Positions 24,401 to 31,896 of a stretch of 64,000 nucleotides of DNA are shown piece by piece. Both the position numbers and the translations under genes were made by a program. Source of the stretch: Moraxella bovis (GTDB lineage Bacteria > Pseudomonadota > Gammaproteobacteria > Pseudomonadales > Moraxellaceae); assembly GCF_002014975.1 (NCBI RefSeq), contig NZ_MUXV01000048.1, positions 1 to 64,000 of the forward strand, given 5' to 3'. The notes beneath the pieces were generated by a model. That model worked only from the letters and a program-made list of their open reading frames with translations. It was not told where the DNA came from and did not search any database. How positions within the stretch are numbered: position 1 is the stretch's first letter; each line of letters opens with the position of its first letter.

Positions 24401-26537
24401 AGTTTTTGATGGTCGTCTTGGTCGCTTCGATTTGAGTTTGTAAGTCTTTATAATCCTGCGTGTTCTTTTGCCCTGCCATGCCCATATTGGCAAGCTGTAT
24501 TTCAAGCTGTTCTAGCTCTGCTTTGGCAATGGCAAGACTGTTGATGAGTTCGGTGTTGGCTTGGGACTGGGCAAGAGCAGTGTCTGTGGCATTGTCTTGG
24601 CTTTGGGCAAGGTTGTCGGTAGCAGTTTTTGCATTCGCTGTCTCATCTGCCAAACGTTTGGCACTCTCAGCAGACGTTTCAAAATTCTGGCGAACATCAT
24701 CAAAGGTGCGGTCGGTAAAGATGGCATCTGCATAAGCAAGCAATCGCCCCATCTCATCACCAATGGCTCGGACGGCACTGCTATTCTCATAAGCCCAATC
24801 GCCAATGCTTTTGCCTATCGTCCAAGCAGTTAATGCCCCCATAATGCCATTTAAGCTGGTCATTTGTTTGGCAAGGCTTGCTGTCTGCACACCTGCATTG
24901 CCAAGCTCAGTGTTCATCTTGTCAGCACTAACAGCGGTCGCATCGATGGCACCTTTGGCACCCAAAAAGCCTGTTGTTATCTGCAAAGCAGACTTACCGC
25001 CCAAACTACCCGTCAGAGCAATCACGCTATTTAACGCCTTGACAGCCACCACCGCCCCACCCATGAGCGTAACAAGCTGAGTGATGGTCGGGTATTCGTG
25101 GGCAATATCAGCAAGTGTACCTGCCATGTCGCCCACCGCTTCGGCTGTGGTGCTGATGATGGGCAGTAGGTGCTGACCGATGTTAATCGCCAGTGCCATG
25201 AGTTCGGCTTTGGCTTGAGTCACCTTTTTGGCGGCGGTATCCATCTGGGCTTGAAATTCTTTTTGCATCGCCCCTGCCGTGGCGGTTTTGTCCGTGGCAA
25301 GCCCCAAGGCTTGATTATAAGTGCCAAGCGAGCCGACCAGTAGGTTAATGTCATCGGCATACTCCGCCCCAAAGAGCTTGACAGACACCATAGAGCGTTG
25401 ACGTTCATCAAGCTGTCCTAGCTTTTCTAAAAAGCCTGATAGGGCTTGTTGGGGGTTTTTGGCGATGTTGTCTGCCATCTCATCGGCACTGGTGCCTATC
25501 ATCTGCAAGCCATCGGCAAACCCCGCCCCTTGGTTTTGAGCGGTTTGTAGTTTGGTTAGCAAGGCATTGATGGCGGTGCTTGCCACTTCTGGCGGTTTGC
25601 CTAGGGCAATCATGGCGGCGGTCAGTCCTGCCACTTTTTCTTTGGCAAGTCCAAACTGGCGGGCGGTGCCACCCACTCTGAGCATGGCATCGACTATCTC
25701 TCGCTCTTTGGCTGCCATGTTATTACCCAGCGTGTTGATGACATCGCCAAGCTCACCCACCTGTTCGATGGGCATGTTAAAGACGTTGGCAAGTTTGGCG
25801 GCGGCATTACCTGCCTCATCAGCACTCATGCTAAATGCCACTGACATCTGACCTGCCATGGTCGTAAACTCGCCCAATTTGTCAATCGGCACGCCAAGCT
25901 GACCACCCATTGTTGCTATCTGTGCCACTTCGGTGGCAGTCATGCCAAGCTCTACCGACAAATCTTTGATTTCTTTAGAGAGTCTAGACATCTGCTCGGG
26001 CGTGCCGTCCACGACTTTCTTAACCCCTGCCATGGCGGTCTCAAATTCCATGGCGGCTTTGGCGACCACTGCCATGCTACCTGCACTGCCTGCGATTTTA
26101 CCAAGCTCGCCTGCCATCTCACTTGCCGTGAGTGTGGTTTTGCCCAGCTGTTCTTCTAGCTCCTTGACTTTTTTGGTGTGTAATTCATTGGCACGAGCAA
26201 GCTCACTGCCTGTTAGCTTGCCTGAGAGTTTAAGGCGTTCGTAGGCTTTGTGGACTTCTTCTAGTTGTTTTTTGGCTTTATTATCTTCATCAATGCCTAG
26301 GGCGATTTTGGCATCGCTGATGCTTTTTAAGCGTTTAAACTCATCGCCCAATGCTTTGACTTTTTTGGTCTGCTCATCGGCGGATAAGCCTTTCCATGAC
26401 TTTTGTAGCTCATCGGTGGCTTTGTCCAAACTGTCTGTTGCCGTGCCTGTCGCCTTTATCTCATCAGATAGGCGTTTTAACTCGTTAATGCCTTTCACGC
26501 CTGCATGTATGGTTAAGGCAGTGTCCAAACTTTTCAT
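21453..26537 (-). CDS. Tail tape-measure protein fused to a second tail structural protein
   Basis: The 1694-residue ORF is chimeric. Residues 1 to about 840 are a tape-measure protein: helical coiled-coil start, the TP901-type core (VELGMTATEVAQIATMGGQLG, GTARQFGLAKEKVAGLTAAMIALG), a small hydrophobic stretch near 470-510, and a Gln/Ala-rich helix. From about residue 845 (SINSMYVRAVSFRPASS) the composition changes to beta-rich, Thr/Ser-rich repeats typical of a distal tail or fibre protein. The switch near nucleotides 23985-24015 fits an in-frame deletion joining two genes. The ribosome site AAGGGGA lies inside a hairpin at 26540-26570. Function of the fusion is doubtful, since both parts are probably incomplete. 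Confidence 0.8.
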   Translation of the reverse strand: MKSLDTALTIHAGVKGINELKRLSDEIKATGTATDSLDKATDELQKSWKGLSADEQTKKVKALGDEFKRLKSISDAKIALGIDEDNKAKKQLEEVHKAYERLKLSGKLTGSELARANELHTKKVKELEEQLGKTTLTASEMAGELGKIAGSAGSMAVVAKAAMEFETAMAGVKKVVDGTPEQMSRLSKEIKDLSVELGMTATEVAQIATMGGQLGVPIDKLGEFTTMAGQMSVAFSMSADEAGNAAAKLANVFNMPIEQVGELGDVINTLGNNMAAKEREIVDAMLRVGGTARQFGLAKEKVAGLTAAMIALGKPPEVASTAINALLTKLQTAQNQGAGFADGLQMIGTSADEMADNIAKNPQQALSGFLEKLGQLDERQRSMVSVKLFGAEYADDINLLVGSLGTYNQALGLATDKTATAGAMQKEFQAQMDTAAKKVTQAKAELMALAINIGQHLLPIISTTAEAVGDMAGTLADIAHEYPTITQLVTLMGGAVVAVKALNSVIALTGSLGGKSALQITTGFLGAKGAIDATAVSADKMNTELGNAGVQTASLAKQMTSLNGIMGALTAWTIGKSIGDWAYENSSAVRAIGDEMGRLLAYADAIFTDRTFDDVRQNFETSAESAKRLADETANAKTATDNLAQSQDNATDTALAQSQANTELINSLAIAKAELEQLEIQLANMGMAGQKNTQDYKDLQTQIEATKTTIKNLTDEAQNQGLGEAIKSDLEKASGAFGALGLDMDEFATGIDGKTKSALQGFSTVMSLAGDDVNKMAMAYNAVKAQVGDNAKAQTELNGRLLEAVNGNKELAQSVKDTATAQQNAKKSADEQAKALDALGVSMSAINSMYVRAVSFRPASSADVVSDTAKIIVSENTQSYNYIVNLPHPSTVSVQYRSQGKWYRLTQGSQTHGSINLNPQTGTLSITCSELPDIGSAIVIYWGSSATFIKRADLVPSVKSVIRLPTTPDPSSITLSWSGGSATVNAQGVISGDVTGRYSDSVLTLDSAITGVTVGYNTGDKISQNHPTPARDLQGNVSIDIGDFVAGTLQLTYPVTVEGYDEIALGAVISTSGRKGRNITQSGDGSHGTYGAGTVFITLTDDGKGNLIDSHGKTVGKITGGKAIFNPDTTVSIPKAKYGKDKIGEKVYSQTETELTWNNITYATKTYQDIYRTSFAGFDYVPAGATLASNAVITASYYDTHPATAKSEPVAVSTSIKFVINTGELIIPSSVRFVMNGKSYFDKDGSIYTNLNTATGQADKIGSIDYSTGELILSDPIGAVSVQSLTTSVSAGRTDSISFITPSAPIRPSSLTISATTLDGKKISATANAKGEFDSEYILGLVDVEYGLASVKFGKWVNADGHESESWYNADAVVDGQIFKPAHVFSSSITYSTVAYSYLPVDSTTIRIDTVRLPQDGRVPIFRRGDTILITNSLKQALGSAHKAGQTIQLDRTYLDRLCITDSTGKAVNAELWDYDLEAGSITWTSPLDLSDYALPLFATCTWEERNRIHSVDIDGTLTLIFPTKRDYPLEDTYVASVLIGGNLQVRASVPFTQRNWTNVWQDARIGDEPLNRLNVKDYPIVLTDDGAIDEKWLIKFTSSSQFELYGQTLGFVLKTDTLQDLAPINPSTKKPYFTIPKQAFGADTPWSVQEVVRFNTWGTLLPVWVICAVQPSADNPKGSDGYTQVLFGDTTEI

Positions 26538-26539
26538 AA

Positions 26540-26570
26540 AAAATCCCCTTAATTTAATTAAGGGGATTTT
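26540..26570 (-). promoter_or_regulatory. Hairpin that contains the ribosome site of the tape-measure gene
   Basis: Perfect 13-bp stem (AAAATCCCCTTAA and complement) with a 5-base loop. On the minus strand its 3' arm holds AAGGGGA, the Shine-Dalgarno of the gene starting at 26537, and then a T run. It can act as the hicAB terminator, as a translational block, or both. Confidence 0.65.
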
Positions 26571-26591
26571 AAAGGGGGTTTACGGTTGGGG

Positions 26592-26609
26592 TAAGATGAC
26601 GGGGTTCAG
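26592..26609 (+). repeat. 18-bp exact direct repeat, copy 1
   Basis: TAAGATGACGGGGTTCAG occurs here, 3' of hicB, and again at 32902-32919, 5' of the phage protease gene. Confidence 0.7.
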
Positions 26610-26612
26610 AGC

Positions 26613-27023
26613 CTACCCCAAATCTGCCATCGCCAATTGTGCCAAATAATTAGAACGGCTTTTGTATAGCGATTTATGAGACAAGACTTTTTCGTCAATT
26701 TTGGTGATGAGTAGGCTTGGCAAGGTAACGTTGATTTTCTCCGCCTTACCCATAAAGGCAGACATATCCACGTCCACCACTGCCCACAACATACCGTCAA
26801 ATTCGCTATTGTCTTGATGATAAAAAATGGGCTTGGCGGTAGGTAGTGTATCGCCATCTTCTGCCATGCCTGCCAAATGCAAACTGATGGCTTCATAAGC
26901 ATTCTTAATGGCTTCATCAGGTGTATCGCCTGCACTAAAACACCCTGCAATGTCTGGCACAATCACGCCATAACATTCGTTTTCATTGGCAGGTTTTTCA
27001 ATGGCAATGGGAAATAACATCAT
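26613..27023 (-). CDS. hicB: HicB-like antitoxin
   Basis: The 136-residue protein begins with the HicB partial RNase-H fold (VIVPDIAGCFSAGDTPDEAIKNAYEAISLHL). It ends with a DNA-binding ribbon-helix-helix-like tail (VTLPSLLITKIDEKV, SRSNYLAQLAM). It would neutralise HicA and repress the operon. Its ATG follows CAGGAGCGAA, 59 bases after hicA. A tandem ATG gives two possible starts one codon apart. It lies in the tail region of the prophage, between regulators and tape measure, and probably helps stabilise the remnant. Confidence 0.9.
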   Translation of the reverse strand: MMLFPIAIEKPANENECYGVIVPDIAGCFSAGDTPDEAIKNAYEAISLHLAGMAEDGDTLPTAKPIFYHQDNSEFDGMLWAVVDVDMSAFMGKAEKINVTLPSLLITKIDEKVLSHKSLYKSRSNYLAQLAMADLG

Positions 27024-27082
27024 TTCGCTCCTGTTTGCAAGATTGTTTTGGGTTAAAATGCCGTTTTAAGTGGGGGGTTGGA

Positions 27083-27271
27083 TTAATCCAACCCTGCTTG
27101 TTTGATGATGCTTTTTAGCGTTCCTTTGGGTAGGTTTTCACGACCGTTTGGGATTGTTACTTTACCTTCTTTGGTTGGGTGTTTGTAGTGCTTGTGAGAG
27201 CCTTTTTGTTTTACAAAATACCAACCGTCTTCGGTAATTCGCTTTATCATCTCATCGCTACTTGGGGGCAT
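27083..27271 (-). CDS. hicA: HicA-like mRNA interferase toxin
   Basis: The 62-residue protein is a double-stranded-RNA-binding-fold toxin that cleaves mRNA and tmRNA. The catalytic His is in GSHKHYKHP, and the fold is recognisable from DGWYFVKQKGSH to LPKGTLKSIIKQAGL. The ribosome site GGAG is nine bases upstream. HicA first, HicB second is the common order. A perfect 11-bp inverted repeat just upstream (27304-27345) probably holds the operator. Confidence 0.9.
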   Translation of the reverse strand: MPPSSDEMIKRITEDGWYFVKQKGSHKHYKHPTKEGKVTIPNGRENLPKGTLKSIIKQAGLD

Positions 27272-27303
27272 TTTAAACTCCGCTTGTTGAATGTAGGGTT
27301 ATT

Positions 27304-27345
27304 ATAACCCCAATTATGCAATAAGTCAAGAGTTATTGGGGTTAT
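27304..27345. promoter_or_regulatory. Inverted repeat upstream of hicA, probable HicB operator
   Basis: ATAACCCCAAT and its exact complement are separated by 20 bases, 33 bases before the hicA start. HicB proteins bind such repeats to repress their operon. On the plus strand it also looks like a terminator stem, but no plus-strand gene precedes it. Confidence 0.55.
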
Positions 27346-27362
27346 TTTTTAAAAATTATCAA

Positions 27363-27402
27363 AAAAAACACCGCCCAAATTTGCTTTGAGCGGTGTTTTT
27401 TT
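27363..27402 (-). terminator. Terminator after the phage regulatory genes
   Basis: Long hairpin built on AAACACCGC and GCGGTGTTT arms with flanking A and T runs, directly after the stop of the small gene at 27414. It separates the antirepressor operon from hicAB. Confidence 0.8.
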
Positions 27403-27413
27403 GTTGGGGTAAA

Positions 27414-27629
27414 TTAGCGTGGCATATCCGTCAAACGCTGTTGGGCGGTTCTGATTTTGTTTGCTATCATATCCAGCGTAGTAGCAAGACTGGACACATC
27501 AATCTGCACGGTTTTGGTGCTGACAGGATATGAAAACGCCAAATCCCCCAACACTTGTAGCAATGCCAAAGACTGATATAGGCTTTCGTCCACATCGTCA
27601 ATTACTCTGACTGTTTTTACATTGTCCAT
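27414..27629 (-). CDS. Small phage protein of unknown function, coupled to the antirepressor gene
   Basis: The 71-residue protein has no recognised family. It is mainly helical, with a hydrophobic-patterned middle (SLYQSLALLQVLGDLAF) and a C-terminal helix (LATTLDMIANKIRTAQQRL). The start ATG lies 2 bases after the antirepressor stop, so the two are translationally coupled. Confidence 0.6.
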   Translation of the reverse strand: MDNVKTVRVIDDVDESLYQSLALLQVLGDLAFSYPVSTKTVQIDVSSLATTLDMIANKIRTAQQRLTDMPR

Positions 27630-27630
27630 C

Positions 27631-28230
27631 TTATTCCCCCAATCCCAAAGTTAATTGCCCTTTATTGTCCGCCACTTCGTAGCGTTCGCCAATCAAGCCC
27701 AGTTTTCGCATTTTGGCAAGTTTTTTGCTGACGGTACTTGGAGCAAGTCCTACCGCCATTCCCATTTGCCAGTTTTCTAGTCCGCCATCGTGCATTACCG
27801 CCAATGCCTTGTAGTCATTATTGGCTTTTAACAGTTCGTCTTTTAGGGCTTGGTTTTGGGCGATTAGGCTTTTAACTGTGCTTTGGTCTGCAAACAGAGC
27901 CTTTTCACAAGCAATAAAATACTGGCGAGCGGTTTTGCCTTTGTCGGAGCGTTCTACCATTGAAAGTTCCTTTGCCATATCTAGGGTGATATGATATTCG
28001 GTGGTTGGGCGACCGCCGTTGGGGGTTTTCAATAAATTTATTGAAAAGTCCTTACCGTTTACAAACCCATATTTTTCAATGCGTTTGGCAATCCAATTTG
28101 AAAAGTCTTGTTTGCTTTCCAAAAAGGCGTGCAGTTCACGAGCATTGACAAGGGGCTGGGTTTCACCGTTAATTTTCCCTTGAAAAGTTTGGACAAGGGG
28201 GCGGATTTGTGGTACAATTTGTGTAGTCAT
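27631..28230 (-). CDS. Phage antirepressor, AntA/AntB domain
   Basis: The 199-residue protein has the AntA/AntB N-terminal domain (LVNARELHAFLESKQDFSNW, IEKYGF, GRPTTEYHITLDMAKELSMVER, ARQYFIACEKAL). A helix and a C-terminal winged-helix-like region follow (GMAVGLAPSTVSKKLAKMRKL). Such proteins inactivate phage repressors and trigger induction. It starts a minus-strand operon that diverges from a small XRE repressor, so it likely belongs to the second lysogeny switch found here. Confidence 0.85.
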   Translation of the reverse strand: MTTQIVPQIRPLVQTFQGKINGETQPLVNARELHAFLESKQDFSNWIAKRIEKYGFVNGKDFSINLLKTPNGGRPTTEYHITLDMAKELSMVERSDKGKTARQYFIACEKALFADQSTVKSLIAQNQALKDELLKANNDYKALAVMHDGGLENWQMGMAVGLAPSTVSKKLAKMRKLGLIGERYEVADNKGQLTLGLGE

Positions 28231-28336
28231 AAGGATTTTTCCTTTTGGTTAATGAGTTGCGAGACCGACTAAAGTACAGGCAACTCGTGGTTAAGACGCT
28301 TATTTAAATGGCTTTTAAAAGTTGTTTAAATAGGCG

Positions 28337-28543
28337 TTATTCTATTTCTGGCACTGGCAAATTTAGGGCTTTGCCGATTTTGCGACCTTCGCCATAGAGC
28401 ATTTTGTTTTTACCGCCCAGTACTTGGCGGACACTCTCGGGGCTAAATCCGTTGGCTTTTGACCAACCTGCGATACTAAACCCCTGTTCTTTTAGCCAAG
28501 CTTTGGCTTCTTGGGGGGTATGATAAGGGGTATTTTCTGACAT
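28337..28543 (-). CDS. Cro/Ner-like DNA-binding protein of the internal switch
   Basis: The 68-residue protein has one helix-turn-helix (FSIAGWSKANGFSPESVRQVLGG, KMLYGEGRKIGKAL) and aligns by eye with the ner-like protein at 38435. It has a strong AGGAG ribosome site. Arranged back to back with the XRE gene at 28666, with palindromes between them, it looks like the Cro half of a switch. Confidence 0.75.
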   Translation of the reverse strand: MSENTPYHTPQEAKAWLKEQGFSIAGWSKANGFSPESVRQVLGGKNKMLYGEGRKIGKALNLPVPEIE

Positions 28544-28589
28544 AAAAGTCTCCTAAAAGTTTGTTTAAAATTCATAAATGTGATATAAT

Positions 28590-28629
28590 AACTTCATTAT
28601 CGTGAAGTTGTGAATATTATAATTCACAA
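28590..28629. promoter_or_regulatory. Operator palindromes of the internal repressor switch
   Basis: Two overlapping palindromes, AACTTCA-N6-TGAAGTT (28590-28609) and TTGTGAAT-N6-ATTCACAA (28608-28629), lie between divergent Cro-like and XRE genes. Confidence 0.65.
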
Positions 28630-28665
28630 TTTTGAATTTGTAAACACCTTTTTGTGAATTTTTTT

Positions 28666-29010
28666 ATGAAAGATGAAAAAAAAGTAGACTTTGGCAATCG
28701 CCTAAGGCAGATCCGAAACTCCCACAACCTAACAAGACCAGAATTTGCTAAGTCTTTGGAAGTTGGTTCAACTTCCTTGCACCACTACGAAAACGGTGAG
28801 CGATTACCTGATGTTGGTTTTCTAATAAAACTCAAAGACTTGTACAATGTGGATATTGGTTGGTTGATTTTTGGACAAAAAGAAACCGATCTACCTAACT
28901 GGCAAGCGAACTATACGGCTGATGATTTAAGGCTGATAGACTACCTAAAAAATCTCAATCCAAAGGCAAAACAGGCACTCCTTGCTTTTTTGGATAATCT
29001 TGCAAAATAA
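28666..29010 (+). CDS. XRE-family phage repressor (internal switch)
   Basis: The 114-residue protein has an N-terminal helix-turn-helix (FGNRLRQIRNSHNLTRPEFAK, GSTSLHHYENGERLPD) and a short helical tail. There is no S24 cleavage domain. A GTG at 28654 could also start it, but neither start has a clear ribosome site; translation may be near-leaderless. It is on the plus strand inside the minus-strand late region, which marks an inserted or rearranged control block. Confidence 0.8.
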   Translation: MKDEKKVDFGNRLRQIRNSHNLTRPEFAKSLEVGSTSLHHYENGERLPDVGFLIKLKDLYNVDIGWLIFGQKETDLPNWQANYTADDLRLIDYLKNLNPKAKQALLAFLDNLAK

Positions 29011-29012
29011 AC

Positions 29013-29040
29013 AAAACCCCATTTTTATGGGGTTTTGTTT
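29013..29040. terminator. Bidirectional terminator between repressor and tail-tube genes
   Basis: Perfect 10-bp stem AAAACCCCAT and complement with A and T flanks, between converging genes. Confidence 0.85.
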
Positions 29041-29053
29041 TGGCAGGCGTGGA

Positions 29054-29806
29054 TTAGCCCACAAACTCTGTAAACCGCATGGCAGGTTTACCCTCGTCTT
29101 TGACGATTGTGCCTGTTAGTCCAGACTCCCACCAGCCGTCTTCAAACCAGTTGATGTCGCCATCAGCCGACAAAACAACGTGAGCCACTTCCAGCACGCC
29201 ATCGTTGCCACTGATACGGTCTTTGCCGTCTAGGTAGAGTTCAAGCGGGATTGATTGCAAGGTATTGGCATCAATGGCAAAGCCTTTACGCCCCTTTGTT
29301 TTGCCTTCGTAGTGTAGGTTATCGCCGTCATTAATGCCTGTACTGTCAAGCAAACGCACCATACCCAAACGGGGGTTTAGCTCGTATTTGGCTTTTTCAA
29401 TGTCTTGTTTGCTTTTGTTTTTCAGCTTAAAGTTTTCAGGGTCAATGTCGTTGTGATTTAGCTTAATCCAGCCCGTTTTAGACGCTTTGACAGCAGTTTC
29501 ATTGATAACTTCTGGCACACCGCCAATGTCCACCGCTTCGCCCATCAGCACACGGGCTAAGGCGTGGCGGTCAAAGGTGTTAAATTTAAGCGAAATTTCA
29601 ATCGGTTGTGGCACGGTTTCCACTTCAATGGCTTGTCCAAAGTCGTCCCGACCTGTGCTTTTAAGTTCGTCTTTTTCGGTTTCGCTTTTGGTTGTAAATT
29701 CGGTAACATTACCCATTTTTTCAAATACATCAGATGAGCCGTATTTACGAGCGTACAAATCACCAGAATATTTACGCCCCCGCAGGGATTGTGTTTGTTG
29801 TGTCAT
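29054..29806 (-). CDS. Phage major tail tube protein
   Basis: The 250-residue protein lies at the tail-tube position of the late operon. It has the beta-rich pattern of siphoviral tube proteins (GRKYSGDLYARKYGS, PIEISLKFNTFDRHALARVLMGE, ELYLDGKDRISGNDG, VLSADGDINWF). The ATG at 29806 with AAGGAT upstream is chosen over a longer in-frame start at 29872. The tail assembly chaperone genes expected next are absent, replaced by the regulatory/HicAB block. Confidence 0.75.
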   Translation of the reverse strand: MTQQTQSLRGRKYSGDLYARKYGSSDVFEKMGNVTEFTTKSETEKDELKSTGRDDFGQAIEVETVPQPIEISLKFNTFDRHALARVLMGEAVDIGGVPEVINETAVKASKTGWIKLNHNDIDPENFKLKNKSKQDIEKAKYELNPRLGMVRLLDSTGINDGDNLHYEGKTKGRKGFAIDANTLQSIPLELYLDGKDRISGNDGVLEVAHVVLSADGDINWFEDGWWESGLTGTIVKDEGKPAMRFTEFVG

Positions 29807-29872
29807 TGATTTATCCTTATAAATTAAAGAGTTGGGATATGTTGGCGACATTTGTTTCGCCAACATTGTCAT

Positions 29873-30199
29873 TTAACCAGCATTTAATGCTTGATGTAGT
29901 AAAAAGCCATACACCTGCCAGAGCTTTTCAAAGGCGTTGTCGTAGGCAATGGCTTGACCTGTTTTTTCATCAAAATTGGTGGCGGACGCACACAATGCCT
30001 CACCCGTAACCACAAAGCCTGTTTTGGTGGTAATAGTACAGTGCATTAGACGGTCGCCAATGCGTGTGTAACGGGTTTTGCTCTCATCAATTTGGCTTTC
30101 CAAAAAGTCCTGTGATAGCTTTTTATCATCAAGCTCTTTTTGGCTAAGTAGTCCTGAGCTGATACAGGCGACAGCAAGGGCGGATAGGAATTTGGTCAT
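29873..30199 (-). CDS. Gp49/Gp66-family phage protein
   Basis: The 108-residue protein matches the N4 gp49 / Sf6 gene 66 family: RIGDRLMHCTITTKTGFVVTGEALCAS followed by FDEKTGQAIAYDNAFEKLWQVYGF. Its biochemical role is unknown. In many phages it sits next to Acb2-type genes, and here the Acb2-like stop codon overlaps its ribosome site (GGAGTAACC). The N-terminus is short and slightly hydrophobic, but a signal peptide is doubtful. Confidence 0.8.
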   Translation of the reverse strand: MTKFLSALAVACISSGLLSQKELDDKKLSQDFLESQIDESKTRYTRIGDRLMHCTITTKTGFVVTGEALCASATNFDEKTGQAIAYDNAFEKLWQVYGFLLHQALNAG

Positions 30200-30201
30200 G
30201 G

Positions 30202-30419
30202 TTACTCCTGTGTTTGTGGGGCAAAGCTATCAGCCAGCCATAGCATTGCTTCTTCTAGTTTGGTTTTTGCAAGGGCAAGTTTTCTTTTGTCTACCAGCTC
30301 ATCTTGGCTTAAAGCATTCATTACTTTATCAAGCGGAGCTTTTGCCTTTTTAATTTCTTGTGCTTTTCAAAGAAAGTCAGTAGCCTTGCTTCAATCGTTA
30401 TTTCTTCATTTTCTTTCAT
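30202..30419 (-). pseudogene. Acb2/Tad1-like anti-CBASS cyclic-nucleotide sponge, one-base frameshift
   Basis: The ATG at 30419 reads MKENEEITIEARLLTFFEK and then loses frame. One added base near 30358-30366 restores a 72-residue product. Its C-terminus (RKLALAKTKLEEAMLWLADSFA) matches the helical hairpin of Acb2/Tad1 proteins, which sequester CBASS cyclic oligonucleotides and block host defence. The pairing with a Gp49 gene is also typical. As written the gene yields a 32-residue fragment or, from an internal ATG, a 38-residue C-terminal piece. The family match is from memory of the motif, and the frameshift could be a sequencing error. Confidence 0.65.
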
Positions 30420-30475
30420 AAGCCTTACCTTAATTTGGGAATATGCCGGCAAAACCGATTTCGCCGACATCACGA

Positions 30476-31468
30476 TTAGGTTAATTTAATGGTCTGCACC
30501 AAATCAGGACGTAGCACCAGTGGCAAGGGATTGGATTGGGCGTGTAGCTCCCAGCCTTTATCCATGCCCAGCTTTTCACGCATGGCATAGTAGGCAAGGG
30601 CTTTGGTGTTTACCGTGGCGTTCATGTCCGCAGGAGCGTAGTATTCAAAGAATGCCCCTCGTGTCCCCAATGGCAGGATAATACCCTCATCATCGGCAAG
30701 TTTTAGCCCACTTTCAAACTCATCGGCATACACCACAAACTTAATGCCGTTATGGACAAATTCCACGTCGGTATTGCCCTCACGATACAGCAGACCGTCT
30801 TGGTGGCGGGCGTAGTATTTCTCCACACTTTGATGAGCGATGAGCGTATTCATAAACTCAGGCGACACCAAGCACAGATGACCTGTTACCGACTCGCCAC
30901 GGCGTAGCTTGGCAATGTCTTGCTTGTAGCTGTTGATGAGCTTGGTAACTTGGGTGGCGGGGTTAGACAGCTCCCAGTTAATCGTTTTGCGGGTCATGCC
31001 AAACTCTTTGTAACTGTCGGTGATGACTGTTTTACCGTCTGAGTCTAGGATTTTGCCCTTTAATGCCCCCAAGCGTGCGTGTTCAATGGTGTAATCAATG
31101 TCCGCTTTCATGGCAAGCATTTTGTCATTAACCAGCTCAGCAACGGCAAGCGTCTGATTTTGTGAACCAAAAGAGCGGATATTTTGCACGTCATCGGCTC
31201 GCACCACGTCATCTTTGACTAGGTGCATCATGTTAAAGGTTTTTGGGGCGTGGCGAGCAGATTTGACAGGCTCGCCCGCACTGCCACGGGGCGTATTGGC
31301 AACGAGCGTTAGGATATTTTCTTTGCGTTCTACCGACACATAGGTGGTGGTCTTAAAGTCTTTTTTGAAAATCCCCAAATCGCCCAAGATGGACGGCGTG
31401 GCTGGCAATTCATTGATGGCTTCACTCAGCGACTCTACGCCAAAGATTTGATTGTCTGATAAAGGCAT
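30476..31468 (-). CDS. Phage major capsid protein, lambda E type
   Basis: The 330-residue protein is the HK97-fold shell protein of the lambda E family, recognised by TTYVSVERKENILTLVANTPRGS, the APKTFNMMHLVKDDVVRADDVQNIR loop, and GIKFVVYADEF with the C-terminal LRPDLVQTI. Length fits the family (about 330-345). It follows the decoration gene in the usual order protease-decoration-capsid. It is intact. Confidence 0.9.
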   Translation of the reverse strand: MPLSDNQIFGVESLSEAINELPATPSILGDLGIFKKDFKTTTYVSVERKENILTLVANTPRGSAGEPVKSARHAPKTFNMMHLVKDDVVRADDVQNIRSFGSQNQTLAVAELVNDKMLAMKADIDYTIEHARLGALKGKILDSDGKTVITDSYKEFGMTRKTINWELSNPATQVTKLINSYKQDIAKLRRGESVTGHLCLVSPEFMNTLIAHQSVEKYYARHQDGLLYREGNTDVEFVHNGIKFVVYADEFESGLKLADDEGIILPLGTRGAFFEYYAPADMNATVNTKALAYYAMREKLGMDKGWELHAQSNPLPLVLRPDLVQTIKLT

Positions 31469-31512
31469 AATTTTTCCTTTTAAAATGGGTTTAATGTAGG
31501 TTTGTGGTGTAT

Positions 31513-31887
31513 TTAAACACCTACGCCACTGCTGGCGGTGTCAGCGATAGGCTTGCCAATGTACTTAATGCCGTATTCATCACCTTCTTTGATGAACTTT
31601 TCTACCGATGCCGCAGCGGCTTTGATGTCGGCTTCTTTAATGACGGCTAGGTTAATCACGCAGTTATGCGGTTGTACCAGTACAAGCCCACTGGCATTTG
31701 TGTTTGACAGTGCCACCAGATACTTTTTTCGGATTGGGTGCTGAACTAATTGACCAATTTTGATGTTGTCCGCTGTGATGTTCTCACGGCTATGGCGGTC
31801 GGCTTCGGATTTTAGAATGTCGCCTATGGTGATGAGCGTGGTAGGCTCAGGGGTAGCGACGGCTGGGACTGCTTGGGTATCAGACAT
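31513..31887 (-). CDS. Phage head decoration protein, lambda D type
   Basis: The 124-residue protein stabilises the expanded capsid. Gene order, length and features such as LVALSNTNASGLVLVQPHNCVINLAVIK fit lambda gpD. The ribosome site AGGAGTTTATC supports the start. The Pro/Thr-rich N-terminus is the usual disordered arm. Confidence 0.8.
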   Translation of the reverse strand: MSDTQAVPAVATPEPTTLITIGDILKSEADRHSRENITADNIKIGQLVQHPIRKKYLVALSNTNASGLVLVQPHNCVINLAVIKEADIKAAAASVEKFIKEGDEYGIKYIGKPIADTASSGVGV

Positions 31888-31896
31888 GATAAACTC

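Noticed and set aside
24460..25851. Several long plus-strand ORFs under the tape-measure gene
   Set aside because: They are antisense shadows of the Ala- and Leu-rich tape-measure codons with no independent signals.
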